A stretch of 53,965 nucleotides of DNA from Ilumatobacteraceae bacterium (GTDB taxonomy: Bacteria; Actinomycetota; Acidimicrobiia; Acidimicrobiales; Ilumatobacteraceae). Below, one piece after another: positions 47,701 through 53,965 of the stretch. The notes beneath the pieces are model-generated. The model had not been told where the DNA came from and did no database searches. It saw nothing but the letters and a program-made list of their open reading frames with translations. The translations under genes were made by a program, and so were the position numbers. The stretch's first letter is position 1. The number at the start of each line of letters is the position of its first letter. The stretch covers positions 1 to 53,965 of the forward strand of contig JALRBT010000002.1 in the NCBI GenBank assembly GCA_023262255.1, read 5' to 3'.

Positions 47701-48243
47701 GGGCTGGAAACCGTGATGGGACGACGCGTGACGTGTCCGATCGTGGAGGTGCCCGACCGCACCGAGGACAACCTCGTGCTCGGTGGTGTCATCGTTGGTG
47801 TAGACCGAAAGTTCACCCGCAAGGGGGAACAGATGGCCACGTTCACGCTCGAGGACTTGGCCGGATCGATCGAAGTCACGGTGTTCCCGCGCCTGTTCGC
47901 CACGCAGGGACATCTGGTAATCGACGATCACATCGTGGTCGTGCGTGGTCGCCTCGATCGCCGCGACGACGGACGGTCGACGTTCATGGCGTCGGATATC
48001 AGCGTCGTGGAGGTGCCCAAGAACGGTATCGAGTCACTGCACATCGATTTTGCGCGACGCGCAGTCACACCCGATGAAATCGGTGACGTGCGAAGTCTCC
48101 TCGAATCCCATCCCGGAGATTCCCCGGTCTTTCTTGCATTCGGTGCAAAGGTGGTGGCGCTTGGTCCGGAGTATTCCGTCGATATCGGCAAGGTCATCGG
48201 CTTGCTGCGCGCCAAGTTCGGAGATGCAGTAACTATTCAGTAA
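44731..48243 (+). CDS. dnaE: DNA polymerase III alpha subunit
   Basis: HLHVHTEFSMLDGAARI PHP domain, VGPGRGSAAGC, PDIDMDFDSRYRDEMIRY, SYSLSEADSLRKACAKK-type motifs. Confidence 0.96.
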   Translation: MASSFTHLHVHTEFSMLDGAARIDELIYRAVEDGQPAIGITDHGNMYGVLDFYQACREAGITPIIGTEAYMAYESRFERPQRRGQIDDSGGDTEAGRKLYYHLTLLCENNTGYRNLIKLSSLAFLEGYYYQPRMDWELLDRHHEGIIATTGCLGGHVLQALLRNDYDEAKRTAARLQEIFGRDNLFVELQDHGIADQRRTMSDLIKIAREIDAPLLATNDSHYVHRNDAEAHDALLCVQTGCTIADPKRFKFEGEEHYLKTAAEMRQLFGDTPEACDNTLWIAERANTSIEFGKYVLPDFPIPEGFADDRAYLEHLARRGANERWGSEIPSAVVERLAYELKVICDMGFASYFLIVWDLIRHAREQGIRVGPGRGSAAGCAVAYALRITDLDPVKYDLLFERFLNPDRVSMPDIDMDFDSRYRDEMIRYAAEKYGRDHVAQIITFGTIKARNAVRDAARVLGHPYATGDRIAKLMPPVVMGRDTPLRYCFEQNEKHIDGFRAAADLRALCESEAEVKRVVDVARGLEGLKRSVGIHAAAVVITKEPLTEYLPIQRKPESGRKPEESPVVTQYEMHGVESLGLLKMDILGLRNLDVITDAELLLRRKQPDFSITDVPLDDPRTYQLLASANTIGVFQLESTPMRALLRSLLPRRFEDVAAVLALYRPGPMAENMHNDYADFKNNRKPSRFFHDDATEVLGDTYGLMIYQESIMRVAQKFAGYSLSEADSLRKACAKKDPVAMAEQRPKFVGGCAERGYGESLGRELFGIIEKFADYAFTKSHAFGYGLITYQTAWLKAHHPVEYFACLLTSVKGNNDRAALYLSDAGNNQVTVRTPDINQSGVDFAPIEGESAVSFGLSGIRNVGEGVASLIVEAREKTGRFESFYDVLDRVPEQALNKRTLESLIKAGAFDSLGHPRRGLLLVFESLVDQALTRRRERDQGVMSLFGDAQEEFGGYSERAEIPALVFDKSEQLRLEKEMLGFYVSDHPLRGLETVMGRRVTCPIVEVPDRTEDNLVLGGVIVGVDRKFTRKGEQMATFTLEDLAGSIEVTVFPRLFATQGHLVIDDHIVVVRGRLDRRDDGRSTFMASDISVVEVPKNGIESLHIDFARRAVTPDEIGDVRSLLESHPGDSPVFLAFGAKVVALGPEYSVDIGKVIGLLRAKFGDAVTIQ

Positions 48244-48303
48244 CGACTCGCGACTCTGAGATTCGCGTGTCGGATTCCGGAATTTTGCTGGCAGAATAGA
48301 GGC

Positions 48304-48957
48304 GTGAAAATCGCTACTCGCGACGCGAGCGCGTTGACCGACGCAGACCTCGACGAATTCGCGGCGATGGGCGGCGCGTTCGGAATCGGTGCCGTTTCGA
48401 AGGCCAAGGATTCCTGGGTGTTGGCCACCACGGCATACGACGGCAAGACGCTCGCGGGGTTCATGTTCCTCACACTCGAGCGTTTGGGCGGTACCCCGTG
48501 CGTGGTTATGGGGCTCTTGAGCGTCAAGCGAACCGCCAAGCGAGACGCTGCGATGAAGGGACTGATGACCGAGGCCTACCACCGCGCACTCATGGCGTTT
48601 CCGGATGAGGACGTGGTGATTGGCGCGCGCTTCGTAACACCCGCGGGCCTCGAAGCGTTCTCCGCCGTCACCAGCATGATTCCCCGTCCCAAGTACAACG
48701 CCGTCGGCGAAGAACGCGCATGGGGCCGACGACTGGCCCGACGCTATGCCATCGAGCCGCAATACGACCCGGCAACCTTCATCGCCAAGACCAATGCACA
48801 GTCGGGCTTCATCGACTACGAACCCGTGAAGAAGCCCAAGATTTCGGCCGACGTCGCCGCATTCTTCAAGGGAGTGAACGTCGCCAAGGGTGGAGTACTC
48901 ATCGTCCATGGTTGGACCATGGCAGAGTCGCTGGCCAAACTCGGCAAGAAGCGCTGA
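48304..48957 (+). CDS. Conserved-looking protein of unknown function (217 aa)
   Basis: Long protein-like ORF, GTG start, compact fit between dnaE and nitroreductase. Confidence 0.7.
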   Translation: MKIATRDASALTDADLDEFAAMGGAFGIGAVSKAKDSWVLATTAYDGKTLAGFMFLTLERLGGTPCVVMGLLSVKRTAKRDAAMKGLMTEAYHRALMAFPDEDVVIGARFVTPAGLEAFSAVTSMIPRPKYNAVGEERAWGRRLARRYAIEPQYDPATFIAKTNAQSGFIDYEPVKKPKISADVAAFFKGVNVAKGGVLIVHGWTMAESLAKLGKKR

Positions 48958-48969
48958 CACGGCGTCGCC

Positions 48970-49599
48970 GTGACGTCGTTCGACCATCTGGTCTCGAGCC
49001 GTCGGATGATTCGAGCATTTCGATCCGACCCCATCGATCGAGAACTGCTCACACGGCTCGTGGACTTGGCGGCGCGATCGCCGTCGGCGGGAAACTCGCA
49101 GGGCTGGGAGCTCGTCGTACTGGAAGGTGCGCGGACGGAGACGTTCTGGTCGGCCACGATGACTCCCGATACGCGTGCGACGTTTCGATGGCAACACCTG
49201 TTCGCTGCGCCGGTGGTCGCGTTGTCCTTCGCAAATCCGCGGGCCTACCTGGATCGTTACTCCGAAACGGACAAGTTGCGATCCGGTCTCGGCTCGTCGG
49301 TTGATGCGTGGCCCGCACCGTACTGGACGATCGATGCATCATTCGCGACGATGACGCTGCTGCTCGCGGCGCACGACGCAGGTCTTGGCGCGTTGTTCTT
49401 CGGGGTGTTTCACGGGGAGGATGCGCTCCGCGACGCACTCCACGTTCCTGCGGACCGCATCCTGCTTGGTGCCGTCGCGCTCGGTTATGAGCGTGTGCCC
49501 GGTGAGTCGGAGCACGCCGACCCGTCGTTTGGTGTCGGACGCAGTGCCCGTCGCAAGCGTGCGGCGTCGCGCGACATCATCCATTTCGGCGACTGGTGA
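48970..49599 (+). CDS. Nitroreductase family protein
   Basis: SSRRMIRAFRSDPIDRELL, ARSPSAGNSQGWEL, GLGALFFGVFHGED. Confidence 0.87.
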   Translation: MTSFDHLVSSRRMIRAFRSDPIDRELLTRLVDLAARSPSAGNSQGWELVVLEGARTETFWSATMTPDTRATFRWQHLFAAPVVALSFANPRAYLDRYSETDKLRSGLGSSVDAWPAPYWTIDASFATMTLLLAAHDAGLGALFFGVFHGEDALRDALHVPADRILLGAVALGYERVPGESEHADPSFGVGRSARRKRAASRDIIHFGDW

Positions 49600-49620
49600 G
49601 CGCCCGTATTGGCTGGTCGA

Positions 49621-51663
49621 TCAGCGGTTGGTGAGCGCTTCGCGAAGCGCCGCCATCAAGTCATCATGGCTGGATGCGGGAGCCTGACACGCGAACTGCC
49701 GACACACGTAGGCGAGATCGTCCCTTCGGTCCGCGAACAACGGCGATGGGAACTCCTCACCCCAGCCAAGTACCACCGTTGGTAGCCATCGTGCATGGAT
49801 GGTTCGCACCAAGTCACCCCGCTTGCCGGTAACCACCACTTCGGTGGGCCCGACATGGCGAAGGTGCAACGCACAAAGCAGGTGGGGGAATGCCGTGGGG
49901 GCATTCGACACGATGCGCGCGAGCAATTTGAGAATGGCATCGGCGTGTTCGAGGTAGCGCTCGTCGCCGGTGAGGGCGGCGAGTCGCTGGAGCGCGAGTG
50001 CAGCCACCGAGTTCGCCGACGGGGTGGCGTTGTCGACGAGGTCCTTCTGGCGAACGATCAATCGTTCGCCGTCGTTGGGCGTGGTGAAGAGTCCGCCCTC
50101 GTCGGGGTCCCAATGATGGGTGAGTAGTTGTTCGGCGGCTTCGCGCGCAAGTCCGATCCAGCGGGCGACACCCGACAATTCGTACAGGCGAGTGAATGCA
50201 TCGACCAGATTGGCGAGGTCGGCGGCCATCGCGAGATGTTTGGGGATCGCATCACGATGCCAGGTACGCAACCAGCGACCATCGTCGCGTCTCATGGTGG
50301 TGGCGAGGAAGTTCCCGGCGCGTTGCGCGGCAGCAGCCCACTCGTCGTTGGCGTACGCGGCTGCGGCCTCGGCCAGCGACGACACCATCAGCGCGTTCCA
50401 CTCCGTGATCACCTTGTCGTCGCGCAGCGGTCGATGGCGCGTATTGCGGGCGGCCAGGAGCAGTCGTCGAACGTTCTCCACGTCGTCGTCTCGCAATAGT
50501 CGTCCGCGCTGCGAGATGCGACACGGAATCGATTTGCCCTCGAAGTTGCCCGAATCGGTGATGTCGTACCACGACAGTGCACGGTCGACGAGATGAGCCG
50601 GCACGATACGTCGCACTTGATCGGGGGTGAACACGTAGAAGTACCCCTCGTGGGAGTGGCCCGACTCGTCGAGGGAGTCCGCATCCTCCGCGCTGTAGAA
50701 CGCGCCCTCGGGTGAGCGCAAGTCGTGCAGTACGTAGCCGACCGTCTCCTCCACGACTTGGCGCCATCGCGGCTCACTCATCACCAACGAAGCGTGGAGG
50801 TACGGGCGCACGAGCAGCGCCTGGTCGTAGAGCATCTTCTCGAAGTGGGGAACCAGCCACTTCTCATCCACGCTGTACCGCGCGAATCCACCGCCGAGGT
50901 GGTCGTACATCCCGCCGGAAGCCATCGCGTCGAGCGACGTGGTGATCATCGTGCGAGTCGCAGGGGACTCGTCGTTGAGGTAGGACCGCAGGAGCAACTC
51001 GAGCGCCATGGTGGACGGGAACTTCGGTGCCGCGCCGAATCCGCCCCAGGCGGCGTCAAACGTCTCGCCAAGTTGTTTCACGGCGATCGCCATCGCGTCG
51101 ATGGACGGAAGTTGCGGGTTGGTGGAGATCTGCGACGTTCGACCGATGTTCTCCACCAGGGCCGCCACGTTGTTGTCGATGTCATCGCGTCGGTTGCGCC
51201 ATGCATCGTCGATCGCGGTCATGAGTTGCATGAACGTCGCCTTGGGGTAGTAGGTGCCACCGAAGAACGGTCGTTGGTCTGGGGTGAGGAACACGGTCAT
51301 CGGCCATCCACCGCGACCCGTCATCGCTTGAACTGCATCCATGTACACGCTGTCCACGTCGGGTCGCTCCTCACGATCCACCTTCACGTTGACGAACAGC
51401 CGGTTCATCACCTCTGCAACCTCGGCATCCTCGAACGACTCGTGGGCCATCACGTGGCACCAGTGGCAGGCGGAATATCCGACCGACAACAACACCGGAA
51501 CGTCGCGACGACGCGCCTCCGCGAAGGCCTCGTCGCACCAGGGCCACCACGCCACCGGATTGTCGCGATGTTGGCGAAGATAGGGCGATGATTCGAGCGC
51601 GAGGCGATTCACGCCGGGGGTTGCGGTCACGTCGCTATGCGCCGACGGCGTGATATCCGCCAT
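49621..51663 (-). CDS. DUF255/YyaL thioredoxin-domain protein
   Basis: [69 protein letters not shown]. Confidence 0.92.
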   Translation of the reverse strand: MADITPSAHSDVTATPGVNRLALESSPYLRQHRDNPVAWWPWCDEAFAEARRRDVPVLLSVGYSACHWCHVMAHESFEDAEVAEVMNRLFVNVKVDREERPDVDSVYMDAVQAMTGRGGWPMTVFLTPDQRPFFGGTYYPKATFMQLMTAIDDAWRNRRDDIDNNVAALVENIGRTSQISTNPQLPSIDAMAIAVKQLGETFDAAWGGFGAAPKFPSTMALELLLRSYLNDESPATRTMITTSLDAMASGGMYDHLGGGFARYSVDEKWLVPHFEKMLYDQALLVRPYLHASLVMSEPRWRQVVEETVGYVLHDLRSPEGAFYSAEDADSLDESGHSHEGYFYVFTPDQVRRIVPAHLVDRALSWYDITDSGNFEGKSIPCRISQRGRLLRDDDVENVRRLLLAARNTRHRPLRDDKVITEWNALMVSSLAEAAAAYANDEWAAAAQRAGNFLATTMRRDDGRWLRTWHRDAIPKHLAMAADLANLVDAFTRLYELSGVARWIGLAREAAEQLLTHHWDPDEGGLFTTPNDGERLIVRQKDLVDNATPSANSVAALALQRLAALTGDERYLEHADAILKLLARIVSNAPTAFPHLLCALHLRHVGPTEVVVTGKRGDLVRTIHARWLPTVVLGWGEEFPSPLFADRRDDLAYVCRQFACQAPASSHDDLMAALREALTNR

Positions 51664-52402
51664 CGACGTGGACAATCTCGCCCGTGGTGGCAGGAAACCA
51701 ATCCGACAGCAAGGCGCAACATGCCCGAGCGACGGCGGAGGCATCGTGGATGTCCCAACCCAAGGGCGCTCGCTGACTCCAAATGTCCTCGAACTGTGCG
51801 AACGACGGAATGGACTTTGCGGCCATCGTTCGGATGGGACCTGCGGCAACCAGGTTGCAGCGCACCCCTCGTGGGCCGAGTTCCTTCGCCAAGTACCGGT
51901 TGGTGGACTCCAACGCCGACTTGGCCACACCCATCCAGTTGTAGGCGGGCCAGGCGACCGTGTTGTCGAAGTCCAGACCGACGATGCTTCCTCCACCGGT
52001 CATCAGTGGAACGAAGGCGTCGGCCAGCGTCTTCAAGGAGAAGGCCGAAACATGGACGGCGACCGACACATCGTCCCACGTTGCGGCCATCAGGTCGTCG
52101 CCAAGGCACGCTGCCGGCGCGAAACCAATGGAGTGCAGGACGCCGTCCACTCCGCCGAGATGTTCCCGCGCGGCATCGCGAGCGCTGGCAACGTGTTCGG
52201 GATTGGTGACGTCGAACTCGGCAACCATGCACGGGGCCGGGAGTTTCTTGGCGGTGCGTTGCGTGATGGAAAGTCCGCGTCCCGCACCCGTCAGCATCAC
52301 CGTGGCACCCTGTTCCTGGGCCAACTTGGCGACGCCAAAGGCCAGCGACGCGTCCGTGAGCACCCCGGTGATGACGAGCCGCTTCCCGGCAAGAATTGCC
52401 AC
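51635..52402 (-). CDS. fabI: Enoyl-ACP reductase (FabI/InhA type)
   Basis: [29 protein letters not shown] (Yx6K), [17 protein letters not shown] start. Confidence 0.9.
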   Translation of the reverse strand: MAILAGKRLVITGVLTDASLAFGVAKLAQEQGATVMLTGAGRGLSITQRTAKKLPAPCMVAEFDVTNPEHVASARDAAREHLGGVDGVLHSIGFAPAACLGDDLMAATWDDVSVAVHVSAFSLKTLADAFVPLMTGGGSIVGLDFDNTVAWPAYNWMGVAKSALESTNRYLAKELGPRGVRCNLVAAGPIRTMAAKSIPSFAQFEDIWSQRAPLGWDIHDASAVARACCALLSDWFPATTGEIVHVDGGYHAVGA

Positions 52403-52420
52403 GTCGCTACGGTAGTGGAC
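52403..52420. promoter_or_regulatory. 18-nt divergent intergenic with overlapping -10 elements for fabI (-) and npdG (+)
   Basis: TACGGT (52408-52413, +) N7 ATG; TACCGT (52414-52409, -) N6 GTG. Confidence 0.55.
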
Positions 52421-53089
52421 ATGACTACTTCGCTCCCGAGCATCGGTTATCTGGGTGGAACAGGACCGGCCGGGAGTGCACTCGCGGTGCGTCTTGCCTC
52501 GGTGGGATATCCGGGTGTCATCGGCTCTCGCACCGCCGAGCGCGGGCGTGAAGTGGTTGCCGAGTTGCTCACGAAGTGGGCTGACCGCGGTCTGCAACTC
52601 TCGGGTGGCGACAATGCGCAGGCAGCCGCGTGCGACATCATCGTGCTGGCGACTCCGTGGGACTCGGCCGCCACGACGGTGACCGAACTCTCGCCCTCGT
52701 TGGAAGGAAAGATCGTGATCACCATGGCCAATGCGCTCGTGCGAGTTGGCAGGGAGTTCCAGCCCCTCATTCCGCCACGCGGCAGCATCGCCGCCCACGT
52801 GCAGGCGGCGATTCCGAAATCCAACGTTGTGGCGGCATTCCAGCACCTTCCCGCCACCGAATTGGGGGCGCTCGACCACGAGGTGGACAGCGACGTACTG
52901 ATCTGCTCCGATGATCCGCAATCGACCAAGACGGTCAGCGAGATCGTGTCGCGCATTGCCGGATGTCGTCCGCTCAATGCAGGGCTCCTGTCCAATGCCC
53001 TCGCCATCGAGGCGCTCACCGCGGTGTTGCTGCAGTTGAACGTTCGATACAAGACTCGCGTGGCTCCGCGCTTCACCGGAATCGACTGA
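52421..53089 (+). CDS. npdG: NADPH-dependent F420 reductase
   Basis: IGYLGGTGPAGSALAVRLASVGYPGVIGSRTAERG, PWDSA, VVAAFQHLPATEL. Confidence 0.87.
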   Translation: MTTSLPSIGYLGGTGPAGSALAVRLASVGYPGVIGSRTAERGREVVAELLTKWADRGLQLSGGDNAQAAACDIIVLATPWDSAATTVTELSPSLEGKIVITMANALVRVGREFQPLIPPRGSIAAHVQAAIPKSNVVAAFQHLPATELGALDHEVDSDVLICSDDPQSTKTVSEIVSRIAGCRPLNAGLLSNALAIEALTAVLLQLNVRYKTRVAPRFTGID

Positions 53090-53097
53090 ACGAGCAC

Positions 53098-53965
53098 GTG
53101 CGGCTCTACGACACGGCGCGACGCGACATCGTCGAATTCGCTCCCGGCAACGAAGTGAAGATGTACGTGTGCGGGGTGACACCGTACGACGCCACGCATC
53201 TCGGTCACGCGTTCACGTTCATCACCTACGACGTGCTCATTCGTCGATTGATCGACACCGGTCGGACCGTCAAATGCATTCGCAACGTGACCGACGTCGA
53301 CGACCCGCTGTTCGCCAAGGCGCGAGAGTTGAACATGCACTACCTCGACCTCGCGGCCAGGGAGGAAAAGCGGCTGGAGGACGATCTCCAAGCGCTCGGG
53401 TTCGTGCCGATGCACTCCACTCCACGCGCGTCGTCGGCGATTCCGGAGATTCGCGGATTCATCGGCAAGGTGTTGGAACGCGGGTTCGCCTACCAGGCGG
53501 GTGGTTCGGTGTACTTCGACGTGGCGCGGTTTTCCTCGTTCGGTTCGGTTTCGGGGTACGACGAGGTTCGAATGTTGGAACTGGCGCGGGAACGCGGGGG
53601 CAACGTGGACGACCCGAACAAGCGTCACCCGCTCGACTTCGTGCTCTGGCAGCCGTCGGCCCACGACGAACCGGCCTGGGACACCATCTGGGGGCCGGGT
53701 CGCCCCGGCTGGCACATCGAGTGCAGCGCGCTCGCACTGCGTGAATTGGGAACCACCATCGACCTGCATGGGGGAGGCACCGACCTCATTTATCCGCATC
53801 ATGAGTGCGAGCGGGCCCAATCCGAGGCCGCGACGGGTGCGGCGTTCGTCAAACACTGGATGCACGTGGCCATGGTGTGGATGGACGGCCACAAGATGTC
53901 CAAGAGTCGGGGAAACCTCGTCTTCGTCGACGCCTTGCGCCGCCGATACGATCCGCGTGCCATCC
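53098..53965 (+). CDS. mshC: Mycothiol cysteine ligase MshC (CysS paralog), 3' truncated by window
   Basis: MYVCGVTPYDATHLGHA, RNVTDVDDPLFAKA, HPLDFVLWQPS, GPGRPGWHIECSALAL, KMSKSRGNLVFV. Confidence 0.82.
   Translation, partial: MRLYDTARRDIVEFAPGNEVKMYVCGVTPYDATHLGHAFTFITYDVLIRRLIDTGRTVKCIRNVTDVDDPLFAKARELNMHYLDLAAREEKRLEDDLQALGFVPMHSTPRASSAIPEIRGFIGKVLERGFAYQAGGSVYFDVARFSSFGSVSGYDEVRMLELARERGGNVDDPNKRHPLDFVLWQPSAHDEPAWDTIWGPGRPGWHIECSALALRELGTTIDLHGGGTDLIYPHHECERAQSEAATGAAFVKHWMHVAMVWMDGHKMSKSRGNLVFVDALRRRYDPRAI

Noticed and set aside
53098-53965. Annotation as cysteinyl-tRNA synthetase
   Set aside because: Motif variants (PYDATHLGHA, NVTDVDDPL) match MshC better than CysS.
1-53965. CRISPR arrays, insertion sequences, prophage or biosynthetic cluster
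   Set aside because: No regularly spaced repeats, transposase, integrase or modular synthase ORFs were seen; repeats present are short tandem duplications.

Overview
High-GC actinobacterial chromosome segment; the gene content and the mycothiol, F420 and proteasome markers suggest a deep-branching lineage such as Acidimicrobiia (inference). I saw no rRNA, CRISPR array, transposon or phage. The core is a complete-looking dcw (division and cell wall) cluster at 20.1-36.7 kb: mraZ-rsmH-ftsL-ftsI-murE-mraY-murD-ftsW-murG-murC-[murB::ftsQ]-ftsZ-yggS-sepF-yggT. It is followed by ileS, a histone-like/DksA-like gene, lspA, rluD-type, rrf2, a phosphodiesterase, a proteasome-activator-like gene and dnaE. 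Flanks carry housekeeping and accessory metabolism (thrB end, queG, GT4, ROK kinases, alaC, glpK, a two-component system, dinB, acyl-CoA dehydrogenase, ABC transporter, DUF255, fabI, npdG, and an mshC start at the right edge). Most notable observations: (1) a 21-bp long-range inverted repeat between mraZ and rsmH that would sequester the rsmH SD and AUG, enclosing a 27-codon leader ORF coupled to rsmH by TGATG; (2) a 10-bp phased G-run array (candidate MraZ boxes, also matching a G4 motif) overlapping a TTGACA-N18-TAGCGT promoter; (3) a MurB-FtsQ fusion ORF; (4) murF, divIVA and ftsA absent from their usual positions; (5) a cysteine-free DksA-like domain fused to about 250 residues of K/R/A/E-rich helix; (6) a recurrent TAnnnT-N6-9-start-codon signature implying leaderless mRNAs, with shared or back-to-back -10s at divergent pairs fabI/npdG and dinB; (7) a coiled-coil/TM gene split by one in-frame TAG. 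Everything is from reading the sequence and supplied ORF track; no searches were run.
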